Source: Herbidospora mongoliensis (GTDB lineage Bacteria; Actinomycetota; Actinomycetes; Streptosporangiales; Streptosporangiaceae). Taken from it: a stretch of DNA of 64,000 nucleotides. Below are positions 55,307-64,000 of this stretch, one piece after another. The position numbers were made by a program, and so were the translations under genes. The notes beneath the pieces were generated by a model that saw nothing but the letters and a program-made list of their open reading frames with translations, was not told the origin of the DNA and made no database searches. The stretch covers positions 579,610-643,609 of the forward strand of contig NZ_BBXD01000008.1 of NCBI RefSeq assembly GCF_001570545.1, written 5' to 3'. The stretch's first letter is position 1. The number at the start of each line of letters is the position of its first letter.

Positions 55307-56034
55307 TGATGAGTTTTGAGGAACCCGCGATAGCCGTCACCGGGCTGCGGGTCGTCCGAGGGGCCCGCGAGGTGCTCCACGGGCTGTCGTTCGAGGTGCC
55401 GAAGGGGCAGATCACCGGGCTGCTCGGGCCGAGCGGCTGCGGCAAGACCACGCTGATCCGGGCGATCGTGGGCGTTCAGATCGTCGCCGGGGGCGAGGTG
55501 AGCGTGCTGGGGCGTCCGGCCGGGTCACCGGAGCTGCGCCGGCTGATCGGATACTCCACCCAGAACCCGGCGATCTACCGCGACCTGTCGGTGCTGGAGA
55601 ACCTGCGCTACTTCGCCGCCGTGCTCGGCGCGCCGAAGACCGACCCCGCCCGGGTCCTCGCCGAAGTGGGCCTGGAAGGCGCCGCCCACCAGCTCGGCGG
55701 CACCCTGTCGGGCGGCCAGCTCAGCCGGGCCAGCCTGGCGGTCTCGCTGCTCGGCTCGCCGCGGCTCCTCACCCTCGACGAGCCGACGGTCGGGCTCGAC
55801 CCGGTGCTGCGCAAGGAGCTGTGGGAGCTGTTCCAGGGCCTGGCCGACCGGGGCGTCACGATCCTGGTCTCCAGCCACGTCATGGACGAGGCGGCCCGCT
55901 GCCAGCGTCTGGTCATCCTGCGCGACGGCGACATCCTCGCCGACGACAGCCCCGCGGGCCTGCGGGCCCGGACCGACACCGTGGATCTGGAGCAGGCCTT
56001 CCTGCGCCTCATCGAAGAGAGGCAAGCGGCATGA
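55306..56034 (+). CDS. ABC transporter ATPase (ABC-2 exporter 2)
   Basis: 242-residue ATPase with Walker A GPSGCGKTT, signature LSGGQLSRAS, Walker B LLTLDEPTVGLD and switch LVSSHVMDEA. It is the short type without a C-terminal accessory domain. A promoter of good form with a leaderless start lies directly upstream. Translation is coupled through ATGA to a 24-codon ORF and then to the permease. Substrate unknown. Confidence 0.9.
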   Translation: MMSFEEPAIAVTGLRVVRGAREVLHGLSFEVPKGQITGLLGPSGCGKTTLIRAIVGVQIVAGGEVSVLGRPAGSPELRRLIGYSTQNPAIYRDLSVLENLRYFAAVLGAPKTDPARVLAEVGLEGAAHQLGGTLSGGQLSRASLAVSLLGSPRLLTLDEPTVGLDPVLRKELWELFQGLADRGVTILVSSHVMDEAARCQRLVILRDGDILADDSPAGLRARTDTVDLEQAFLRLIEERQAA

Positions 56035-56105
56035 GCGCGGTCGCCACCTCGTGCCGGATCATGGGCCGGCTCCGCAACGACGTCGCACAGAGGCGGACGG
56101 CATGA
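56031..56105 (+). pseudogene. 24-codon relic of a permease N-terminus
   Basis: ATG 56031 (overlapping the ATPase stop) to TGA 56103-56105 (overlapping the permease ATG). The peptide reads like the start of the next gene's product: both begin MSA and then have R-IxG-LRND. At DNA level ATGAGCGC and the CCGCAACGAC/TCGCAACGAC-GTCGCAC stretches recur about 70 bases apart. It is best explained as a truncated paralogous permease or a local duplication, now kept as a translational bridge. Confidence 0.65.
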
Positions 56106-56836
56106 GCGCCACCATCACCCTGGCCACGGCACGCCGCATCGGCGGTCAGCTTCGCAACGACCGTCGCACGGTCGCCCTTCTGGTCTTAGTGCCGACCTTG
56201 ATCATGATCCTTCTCTACTACGTGATCGACAACGAGCTGGTCTTCGCCCAGTGGGCCCCCGTGCTGTTGTCGATCTTCCCGTTCCTGGTGATGTTCCTGG
56301 TCACCTCGATCGCCACGCTCCGCGAGCGCACCTCGGGCACGCTGGAGCGGCTGATGGCCTCCCCGCTCGCCCAGCTCGACCTTCTCCTCGGGTACGGCCT
56401 CGCCTTCGGCGCCGCCGCCGTCCTCCAGGTGGCGCTGGCGCTCACCGTCTCGCTGACCTGGCTGGGCCTCGACCTGCGGGGCGAGCTCTGGGCGCTGGTC
56501 CTGGTCGCCCTGCTCAACTCGCTGCTGGGCACCGCGCTCGGGCTGTTCTGCAGCGCGTTCGCCCGCTCGGAGTTCCAGGCGGTGCAGTTCATGCCGCTGG
56601 TGATGTTCCCCCAGCTCCTCCTCGGCGGCATCATCGTGCCGCGCGACCAGATGGCCACCGTCCTGGAGTGGATCTCCAACGTGCTGCCGATGTCCTACTC
56701 GCTGGAGGCCATGAAGCTGGCCGTGGTTAGCGGCGACCTGGGCTTCGACTTCTGGCGGGACATCGCGGTGGTGGCCGGATCGGTGGTGCTGGCGCTGATC
56801 CTGGGGGCCGCGACGCTGCGTCGGCGTACCCCCTAA
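56102..56836 (+). CDS. ABC-2 type permease 2
   Basis: 244-residue membrane partner of the preceding ATPase with six hydrophobic segments; the cytoplasmic TLRERTSGTLERLMASPLA and QFMPLVMFPQLLLGGIIVP are hallmarks of the ABC-2 family. ATG 56102 overlaps the stop of the relic ORF. Its TAA stop forms part of the apparent -10 hexamer of proC. Confidence 0.85.
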   Translation: MSATITLATARRIGGQLRNDRRTVALLVLVPTLIMILLYYVIDNELVFAQWAPVLLSIFPFLVMFLVTSIATLRERTSGTLERLMASPLAQLDLLLGYGLAFGAAAVLQVALALTVSLTWLGLDLRGELWALVLVALLNSLLGTALGLFCSAFARSEFQAVQFMPLVMFPQLLLGGIIVPRDQMATVLEWISNVLPMSYSLEAMKLAVVSGDLGFDFWRDIAVVAGSVVLALILGAATLRRRTP

Positions 56837-56845
56837 ACTGCCGGA

Positions 56846-57646
56846 ATGATCGCGATCCTGGGCACCGGCAAGATGGGTGAGGCGCTGCTCTCCGGCCTGG
56901 TCCGGGCAGGACGGGCGGCTGACCAGATCATGGTCACCACCCGCCGGCCCGACCGGGCCAAGGCGCTCACCGACACCTACGGCGTCAGGGTCGTCAGCAA
57001 CGTCGAGGCGGCCGAGCAGGCCGACGCGCTGATCCTGGCGGTGAAGCCCCAGGACATGGGGGCGCTCCTCCGGGAGATCGCCCCCGTGATGCCGGCCGGC
57101 AAACTGGTCATCTCGGTCGCGGCGGGCATCACCACCGACTTCGTGCAGGCCCGGTTGGGCGGCCCGATCCCGGTCGTCCGGGTCATGTCGAACACACCGG
57201 TGCTGGTCGACGAGGCGATGAGTGTCATCTCCGCCGGGGCACACGCCACCGAGGAGCACCTCAAGCTGACCGAAGACCTGCTCCAGCCGGTCGGCAAGGT
57301 GCTGCGCATCCCCGAGTCCCAGCAAGACGGCGCGACCGCGCTGAGCGGCTCGGGCCCCGCCTACTTCTTCTACCTGGTCGAGGCCATGGTCGACGCCGGC
57401 ATCCTGCTCGGCATGCCGAGGAAGGCGGCGCTCGACATGGTCACGCAGTCGATCGTGGGCGCGGCGATCATGCTGCGCGACTCGGGGGAGCACCCGGTGA
57501 TCCTCCGCGAGGCGGTCACCTCCCCGGGCGGGACCACCATCGCGGCCATCGCCGAGCTGGAGCGCCACCGCGTGCGGGCGGCCTTCCTGGACGCCATCGA
57601 GGCGGCCCGCGACCGCAGCCGCGAGCTCGGCAGCACGAACAAGTAG
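56846..57646 (+). CDS. proC: Pyrroline-5-carboxylate reductase
   Basis: 266-residue last enzyme of proline synthesis, reducing pyrroline-5-carboxylate with NAD(P)H. N-terminal dinucleotide-binding AILGTGKMGEALL, NTP motif VMSNTPVLVDEAMS, and the signature near the C-terminus LREAVTSPGGTTIAAIAELE. TAAACT (56834-56839) is 6 bases before the ATG, so it is probably transcribed leaderless from inside the end of the permease gene, besides any read-through. Confidence 0.95.
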   Translation: MIAILGTGKMGEALLSGLVRAGRAADQIMVTTRRPDRAKALTDTYGVRVVSNVEAAEQADALILAVKPQDMGALLREIAPVMPAGKLVISVAAGITTDFVQARLGGPIPVVRVMSNTPVLVDEAMSVISAGAHATEEHLKLTEDLLQPVGKVLRIPESQQDGATALSGSGPAYFFYLVEAMVDAGILLGMPRKAALDMVTQSIVGAAIMLRDSGEHPVILREAVTSPGGTTIAAIAELERHRVRAAFLDAIEAARDRSRELGSTNK

Positions 57647-57684
57647 CCGTCACCGCCTGTGACCAGGCGAAAAGAACTTAATGG

Positions 57685-57707
57685 TTAGGAAGCTTTCCTT
57701 ATAGGCT
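57685..57707 (+). promoter_or_regulatory. Palindrome and leaderless -10 of MFS gene
   Basis: TTAGGAAGCTTTCCTTA (57685-57701) has AGGAA/TTCCT arms around GCT. TAGGCT (57702-57707) abuts it and is 7 bases before the GTG at 57715. The operator would overlap the promoter spacer. It resembles AGGAAA-TTTCCT-type ROK-repressor palindromes, and more distantly iron boxes beginning TTAGG. Confidence 0.6.
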
Positions 57708-57714
57708 GGGGCGA

Positions 57715-58917
57715 GTGGTCGTACTCTCCCCGGCGCGCCTGTGGACGCGTGACTTCTCCCTCTACTTCGTCGGCCGGGCCATCGCCCTCATGGGTGACGC
57801 GATGTTGCCGGTGGCGGTGACGCTCGGCGTCCTCGGCATCTACGGCCCCGTCGGGGTCGGCATCGTGCTGGCGGCCTGGATGGCGGCCTTCGGCGGCCTC
57901 GTTCTGTTCGGCGGGGTGCTGGCCGACTGGTTCACGGCCCGGCGGATGATGATCTTCGCGGACGTCCTGCGCGTCGGCACCCAGTCGGTCATCGCGGTGA
58001 CCTTCTTCATCGGGCAGCCCGCGCTCTGGCTCCTGGTCACCATGTCGTTCCTGAGCGGCCTCGGGGCGGCGCTCTTCCAGCCCGGCGTGAACAGCATGAT
58101 CCCGCAGATCGCCGCCGACCCCCAGCGCGCCAACGCGGTCCTGCGGGTCGCCGACGCGGTGGCCAGGCTGATCGGCCCCGGGATCGCGGGGGCGATCGTG
58201 CTGCTCGGGGGGCCAGGGTTCGTGTACGCCATCAACGCCGGAACGTTCCTGATCAGCGGCCTGTGCCTGATCGCCATGCGGGTGAAGCTGACGAAGGCCG
58301 CGGCGACCTCCCTGATCAGCGATCTGCGGGAGGGCTGGGCGGAGTTCCGGTCCCGTACGTGGATGTGGTCGGTCATCCTCGTCTGGGCTGTCTACGGGAT
58401 CGTCCTGTTCGGCCCGATGTGGCCGGTGGGCGCCCAGGTCATCTCCGAGGGTGACGGCGGGCCGGCGGCCTATGTCCTGGCCATCACGGGCGAGGGCCTC
58501 GGCAGCATCGTCGGAGGACTCGTGGCCCTGCGATACCGGCCGGTCCGGCCGCTGTTCTCGGGTGCGATCGCGATGATCGCCTTCATGGCCATGCCCCTCG
58601 TGGTCGCCCTGGCCGCGCCGGTCCCGGTGATCGTCGTCGGCTTCACCCTCGCGGGCGCGGCCTGGGCCTTCTGGTCGGTGATGTGGGCGACCAGTGTCCA
58701 GACCCAGGTCCCGGGCGAGGTCCTCAACCGGGTGACCGCCTACGAGGTGGCCGGCTCGGTGCTGAGCATCCCCATCGGCCAGTCGCTCGGCCCCATCGTC
58801 GGCGAGGCCATCGGCCCCCGGAACGTCCTGCTGGCGGGCTTCGTCGTCGGGTTGGCCGGGATCGGCGTGCTGCTGGCCATCCGCCCGGTCAGGAACCTGC
58901 GCGCGGTGGGTCGTTGA
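57715..58917 (+). CDS. MFS transporter, EntS/MFS_3-like
   Basis: 400-residue major facilitator protein with about 12 helices. FVGRAIALMGDAMLPVAVTL and LSGLGAALFQPGVNSMIPQ are typical of the MFS_3/transmembrane secretion effector group, which includes siderophore and macrolide exporters. GTG 57715 is supported by TAGGCT 7 bases upstream, with no Shine-Dalgarno. A palindrome in its promoter suggests control by a repressor not encoded in the window. Confidence 0.8.
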   Translation: MVVLSPARLWTRDFSLYFVGRAIALMGDAMLPVAVTLGVLGIYGPVGVGIVLAAWMAAFGGLVLFGGVLADWFTARRMMIFADVLRVGTQSVIAVTFFIGQPALWLLVTMSFLSGLGAALFQPGVNSMIPQIAADPQRANAVLRVADAVARLIGPGIAGAIVLLGGPGFVYAINAGTFLISGLCLIAMRVKLTKAAATSLISDLREGWAEFRSRTWMWSVILVWAVYGIVLFGPMWPVGAQVISEGDGGPAAYVLAITGEGLGSIVGGLVALRYRPVRPLFSGAIAMIAFMAMPLVVALAAPVPVIVVGFTLAGAAWAFWSVMWATSVQTQVPGEVLNRVTAYEVAGSVLSIPIGQSLGPIVGEAIGPRNVLLAGFVVGLAGIGVLLAIRPVRNLRAVGR

Positions 58918-58982
58918 CGCCCTCCGCTCTGCGGTGAACGTGTCCGCACGACCGGATGACCCGCCCTTTACGATGGGCGGTT

Positions 58983-60319
58983 GTGGTGATCCGGCGTGGT
59001 ATCCCCCTGTTGGCGCTTCTGCTCTTACCGGCCTGTACGGCTGAGGAGGCGCCCCTCGTCCAGACCGCTGCCGTGGCACGGGCCCCTGTCAGCGAGGTGG
59101 TGGAGGCCCCGGCGACCGTCGGGGCGCGGGCCACCGCCAGCCTGACCTCGCCCGCCGCCGGGACGGTCGTCAAGCTCTACGTCTCCGACGGCGACACCGT
59201 GAAGAAGGGCGAGATCCTCGTCCGCATCGGTGCGCCGCAGGCGCGGGCCCGGCTCAAAGAGGCCAAGAAGGCCGACAAGCAGGCGGCGAAGCCGGTCTCG
59301 TTCGGGGGAGCGCCGCGGGTGCCGTCGCTGACCCTGCCTTCGGGGCTTGACGTACACGTACGGAAATCGTTCGCGAAAGCGCGCGCGGCGGCCCGCGAGG
59401 TCGCGGACAAGGCGATCCGCAGGCAGTTGCTGTCGGCCATCGCGCTGGCCGAAGAGCAGCACCGATCCCAGCAGAGGGCGCTGAACGGGATCGTGAGTGG
59501 GCTCAATCGGACCCTGACCTCGTTCACGGGGCAGCTCGGGGCGGGGATGAGCGGGCTCTCGTCGTCCATGACCTCATTGCAGGCCGCCTCCCGCAGTCAG
59601 ACGCGGGCGGCGGTGAAGGCCGCTGAGGACACGGTCAAGGGGCTCACGGTCAAGGCGCCGTTCAGCGGGGTCGTCACGCTCGGCGGCGGTGGCTCGGCCG
59701 CGCCGTCGTTGCCCGATCTGTCTGATCTGGTGTCCGGTGGCGGGATCCCCGCCCAGTCGACGGGGAGTTCGGCGGGGACGATCGCGGAGGGCGTCCCGGT
59801 CTCCCAGGGCGCGGCCCTGCTGACCGTCACCGACGTCTCCGAGCTGAGCCTGCGGGCCGACGTCGACGAGACCGACGTCCTGCTCGTGGAGAAGGGGACC
59901 AGGGCCGAGGTCGAGTTCGACGCCGTTCCCGGCGCGGTCTACGACGCCGAGGTCACCGGAGTGGGGGTCACGCCCCAGGAGGGCGCGACGGGCGGTGTCA
60001 GTTATCCGGTACGCCTTCAGCTCGCAGACGGCCGTTTCGACGACGGCTCCGAGGCGCCCGACCCCAAACCCGGCATGAGCGCCGTGGTCCGCATGATCGT
60101 CAAGGAGTCGCCCGAGGCCGTCGCGGTCCCGGCCGCCGCCGTGGTGACCAGCGGGCGCGACACGGTCGTCTGGGCCGTTGTCGGCGGGAAGGCCGAACGC
60201 CGGACCGTCAAGCTCGGAGCGGAAGGGGACGCCTTCGTCGAGGTCGTCGACGGGGTGAACGTCGGCGATCAGGTCATCACCCGAGGGGCCGACGGCGTGC
60301 GGCAGGGCCAGGAGATCCG

Positions 60320-60323
<4 letters not shown>
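58983..60323 (+). CDS. Membrane fusion lipoprotein (MacA/HlyD-like)
   Basis: 446 residues from GTG 58983, chosen because TACGAT (58969-58974) lies 8 bases upstream; ATG 58956 is the alternative. The N-terminus is a lipoprotein signal (LLLLPACT). A biotinyl-lipoyl-like half (GTVVKLYVSDGDTVKKGEIL), a helical hairpin of about 110 residues, the second half (GLTVKAPFSGVV) and the beta-barrel follow, the order in MacA-type adaptors. In an organism without an outer membrane it probably works as an extracytoplasmic partner of the ABC proteins encoded next. Overlaps the ATPase gene by 4 bases. Confidence 0.8.
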
Positions 60324-60996
<673 letters not shown>

Positions 60997-61000
<4 letters not shown>

Positions 61001-62181
61001 GGACCGCCGAGGCGTTCCGGATGGCCCTCGAAGCGCTGCGGGTCAACCGGCTGCGCAGCGCCCTCACCATGCTCGGCGTGATCATCGGCGTCTCGGCGGT
61101 GGTGATCCTGGTCGCGATCGGCACCGGCGCCAAAGACGCCATCGAAGACGAGATCTCCGGCCTCGGCTCCAACATCATCCTGGTCGTCCCCGGCCAGCTG
61201 AACTTCCAGGCCGCCCCCACCCAGAGCCGCCTCGACCTCGCCGACGTCGCCTACGTCCGCCGGGTGGTCGGCGACCCCGGCCAGGTCACCGTCTCGGTCC
61301 AGTCGGGGGAGAGCATGCGGGTCGGCCGCAACGAGGCGTTCGTGACGATCGTCGGCACCGACGAGAACATCCCCAACGTCTTCGACCGCCCGCTGAAGAG
61401 AGGCCGCTACCTCACCGAGAGCGACATCGACACCCGCCGCCGGGTCGCCGTCCTCGGCTCGGAGGTCTCCGGCCAGCTCTTCGGCGACCTCGACCCGGTG
61501 GGCAGGCAGGCCACGATCGCCGGGGTGCGGTTCCGGGTCGTCGGCGTGTACGACAAGGTCGGCGCCACCTTCGGAGTCGCGCGCGACCGGGAGGTGCACA
61601 TCCCGGTCACCACGGCCCAGCGGCTCCTCGGCGTCCAGCGCGTCAACGGCATCGCGATCGGCGCCTCCGGCCCCGACGTGATCGACTCCCTCGGGAAGAA
61701 GGTCGTGGACGCCCTGGTCGCCCGCTACCCCGGTGAGAAGTTCTCCGCCGTCACCCAGACCCAGCTCCTCGGCACGATCGGCACCGTCCTCGGCATGCTG
61801 ACCGGCGTGCTGGCCGCCATCGCGGGCATCTCGCTGCTGGTCGGTGGCGTCGGCGTCTCGAACATCATGCTGGTCAGCGTCAGGGAGCGAACCAAGGAGA
61901 TCGGCCTGCGCAAGGCACTGGGCGCCCGCCAGCGGGACGTCCTCGGCCAGTTCCTCATCGAGGCCGTGCTCCTCACCACGATCGGCGGCCTGATCGGCAT
62001 CGCCCTGGGCGTAGGCGGCTCCCTGCTGATCGAGGCGCTCTCCCCGGTCCCCGCCTCGATCACGCTCTGGTCGATCTTGCTGGCCTTCGGCGTCTCGGTC
62101 GTCGTCGGCGTCTTCTTCGGGGTGGCCCCGGCCCGCCGCGCAGGGAGGCTCGACCCGGTGGTGGCGCTTCGATCCGAGTGA
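60997..62181 (+). CDS. MacB/FtsX-type permease
   Basis: 394 residues: an N-terminal helix (about 20-45, RSALTMLGVIIGVSAVVILV), a large extracytoplasmic MacB-PCD domain (about 50-270) and three C-terminal helices with RERTKEIGLRKALGARQRDV between them, the FtsX signature. Together with the adaptor and ATPase it forms a MacAB-like mechanotransmission or efflux machine; the substrate could be a peptide, antibiotic or lipoprotein. Confidence 0.9.
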
Positions 62182-62202
62182 CCGTGCGGTAATTTGCTGG
62201 CT

Positions 62203-63387
62203 ATGAACGACTTCTCGCGTGGCGCCTGCGGACCCGTGCGGGTCGTCTGGGACGACGCCCTGACGTCGTATGACTTCGGTCCTCACCATCCTCTCGCGCC
62301 GGTGCGGGTCGAGCTGACCATGGCGCTGGCCCGGGAGCTCGGCGTGCTCGACACGGTCGAGATCGTGCCCTGCGTGCCCGCCACCGACGACGATCTCGCG
62401 AGCGTGCACAAGCGCGACTACATCGAGGCGGTCAAGCGGGTCTCCGAGCACGGCCGTCCCGACCTGCGGGCGGGCCTGGGCACCAGCGACAACCCGGCCT
62501 TCGTCGGCGTCCACGAGGCCTCCGCGCTGATCGCCGGGGCCACGTTGGAGGGCGTGAAGCAGGTTCACCAGGGCGGGGCCGTGCACGCCCTGAACATCGC
62601 CGGGGGCCTTCACCACGCCATGCCCGCGACGGCCAGCGGCTTCTGCGTCTACAACGACCCGGCCGTCGCCATTGCCTGGCTGCTCGCCCAGGGCGTCGAG
62701 AAGGTCGCCTACGTCGACGTCGACGTCCACCACGGCGACGGGGTGCAGGCGATGTTCTTCGACGACCCCCGGGTGCTGACGATCAGCCTCCACGAGTCGC
62801 CGCGCACCCTGTTCCCCGGCACCGGCTTCGCCGAGGAGACCGGTGCCGAGGGGACCGCGGTCAACGTGCCGCTCCCGGCCGGCTGCGGCGACTCGGGCTG
62901 GCTGCGGGCCTTCCACGCGGTGGTGCCGCCGCTGCTGCGCGAGTTCGCGCCCGACTTCCTGGTTACCCAGCACGGCTGCGACTCCCACGCCCTCGATCCC
63001 CTGGCCCATCTGATGCTGTCTCTGGACGGTCAGCGGACGGCGTACCGAGAACTTCACACACTCGCCCACGAGACGGCCGGTGGGCGGTGGCTGGCCACCG
63101 GTGGCGGGGGATACGAGCTCGTCCAGGTCGTGCCGAGGGCCTGGACCCACCTGATCGCCGAGGCCGCGGGCGCCCCCGTCGAGCCCGGCACCGCGACGCC
63201 CGAGGCGTGGCGTGCGTACGTCCGTGAGCGGACCGGGGAAATGCCGCCGCTCACGATGACCGACGGGCGCACCCCTGAATACCGGCCCATTTCGGAGGGT
63301 TACGACCCGGCCGATCCGATCGACCGCGCGATTATGGCCACCCGGAACGCGGTCTTCCCCTACCACGGTCTGGATCCCCTGCCATGA
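62203..63387 (+). CDS. Histone-deacetylase-superfamily enzyme, AcuC-like
   Basis: 394-residue zinc-dependent deacetylase fold. HHPLAPVRV, GGLHHAMPATASGFCVYND, the metal-binding YVDVDVHHGDGVQ (about residues 169-181) and VTQHGCDSHALDPLA fit AcuC-type enzymes, which deacetylate proteins such as acetyl-CoA synthetase in Bacillus. ATG 62203 is chosen because TAATTT (62190-62195) lies exactly 7 bases upstream. Overlaps the next gene by ATGA. Confidence 0.85.
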   Translation: MNDFSRGACGPVRVVWDDALTSYDFGPHHPLAPVRVELTMALARELGVLDTVEIVPCVPATDDDLASVHKRDYIEAVKRVSEHGRPDLRAGLGTSDNPAFVGVHEASALIAGATLEGVKQVHQGGAVHALNIAGGLHHAMPATASGFCVYNDPAVAIAWLLAQGVEKVAYVDVDVHHGDGVQAMFFDDPRVLTISLHESPRTLFPGTGFAEETGAEGTAVNVPLPAGCGDSGWLRAFHAVVPPLLREFAPDFLVTQHGCDSHALDPLAHLMLSLDGQRTAYRELHTLAHETAGGRWLATGGGGYELVQVVPRAWTHLIAEAAGAPVEPGTATPEAWRAYVRERTGEMPPLTMTDGRTPEYRPISEGYDPADPIDRAIMATRNAVFPYHGLDPLP

Positions 63388-64000
63388 CGCGCGAAGAGCT
63401 CATCGACCACCTCGTCCGCACCCGCATCGCCGGTGACGTGGCCACGAGCCGCGAGAACAACCTCGACCACTACCGGTCGCTCGCGGTGCGTGACCCCCAC
63501 TACATGTTCGGGCTGACCTTCGAGGGCGCCTGGGCCTACCGCGACGTGCTCGACCTGATGGCCAAATCGGCGGGCGTGGTGGCCGATCCCGGCCACCGCT
63601 CCGGCCAGGACACGATCGATCCCGAGCGGACCCTGACGGCTCTGGAGGCGATGGGCGACCGGATCGCGGCGGCGCTGCGGAAGCCGAACCCGAAGATGAT
63701 CATCGCTACCGGGCATCCGACCGGGCTGATGGTCGTTCACATGGCTATCGCTCGTTTCGTCGTGACTCAGGGGGCTACTCTCCTTACTCCGGCGGAAGGG
63801 TGGACGTACCTTCCCGGTTCGTTCGGCCGCCGGCGCGCGATCCGCTACATCGACGACGTCGCGCTTCTCGACGACGGCGGTGCCCTTGTGCACACGCACG
63901 ACTCCGCTCCGATGCGCAGGATGCTCGAAGAGGAAAGACCGGATTTCGTCATCGCCGACCACGGCTGGGCGGGCGGGGCCGGAGAGGCCGGCATCGAGAC
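63384..64000 (+). CDS. Conserved actinobacterial phosphatase-like protein (5' part)
   Basis: The frame opens at ATG 63384, overlapping the deacetylase stop, and runs off the window at 64000 without a stop (205 codons seen). The product has DPGHRSGQDTIDPERTLTAL, IIATGHPTGL, LLTPAEGW, VHTHDSAP and VIADHGWAGGAGEAG, which I recognise from a family annotated simply as phosphatase in Streptomyces and relatives; the biochemical role is not established. Several His/Asp-containing motifs could bind a metal. Confidence 0.75.
   Translation, partial: MTREELIDHLVRTRIAGDVATSRENNLDHYRSLAVRDPHYMFGLTFEGAWAYRDVLDLMAKSAGVVADPGHRSGQDTIDPERTLTALEAMGDRIAAALRKPNPKMIIATGHPTGLMVVHMAIARFVVTQGATLLTPAEGWTYLPGSFGRRRAIRYIDDVALLDDGGALVHTHDSAPMRRMLEEERPDFVIADHGWAGGAGEAGIE

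Overview
The window is high-GC actinobacterial chromosome, most like a filamentous actinomycete of the Streptosporangiales/Streptomycetales type. The evidence is a bldG-type anti-anti-sigma gene with its ATPase-like partner, flanked by a DECH helicase and a proton-pyrophosphatase; an HspR/HAIR-controlled dnaK operon; a WhiJ-like XRE/DUF397 module; a BTAD-AAA regulator; and frequent GTG/TTG starts with GTGA/ATGA overlaps. The genus cannot be fixed from sequence alone. No tRNA, rRNA, CRISPR array, transposase or phage gene was found.

Layout. 1-1736: end of a Tad/Flp-like pilus locus (pilin plus two TadE-like minor pilins), preceded by a minisatellite and five DnaA boxes. 2222-8397: BTAD-AAA regulator, hemerythrin-like protein and the DECH helicase. 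8555-12226: bldG, its partner, hppA and a 35-residue membrane peptide. 12240-17719: SixA-like phosphatase, FUSC protein, serB and an OlsB/OlsA-like acyltransferase pair. 17728-22260: TetR, MFS and GNAT genes, then an ABC-2 exporter; a broken copy of the exporter gene start lies at the 3' end of the TetR gene. 22328-29997: two paralogous secreted proteins flank an SDR-queA pair and a GAF kinase/LuxR regulator pair, followed by a membrane Ser/Thr kinase with a seven-repeat WD40 domain. 29972-38617: aldo-keto reductase, unknown protein, orphan ABC ATPase, SPFH protein, TSUP permease, Rieske protein, HD hydrolase and a molybdopterin oxidoreductase. 38767-40829: an AT-richer WhiJ-like island. 40843-47489: catalase, CapA-like lipoprotein, kinase-fold DUF2252 protein, TetR, TPR protein and secreted proteins. 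47589-54380: clpB-hspR-dnaJ-grpE-dnaK on the minus strand with two HAIR operators. 54433-64000: two related secreted proteins, a second ABC-2 exporter carrying a relic N-terminal ORF, proC, an MFS gene, a MacAB-like tripartite module, a histone-deacetylase-like enzyme and the 5' part of a conserved phosphatase-like gene.

Themes. At least fourteen genes show a TANNNT hexamer 6-8 bases before an ATG or GTG with no Shine-Dalgarno, implying widespread leaderless transcription. Several regulatory structures are legible by eye: HAIR boxes, the TetR operator, a catalase palindrome, a hairpin that sequesters a ribosome-binding site, and a start codon in a hairpin loop. The most interesting unexplained items are the DnaA-box cluster outside any dnaA context, the long pentapeptide-repeat leader on the pilin, the paired secreted paralogues around a two-component system, the 24-codon relic inside an ABC operon, and the dispersed hairpin repeat at 9363 and 38767.
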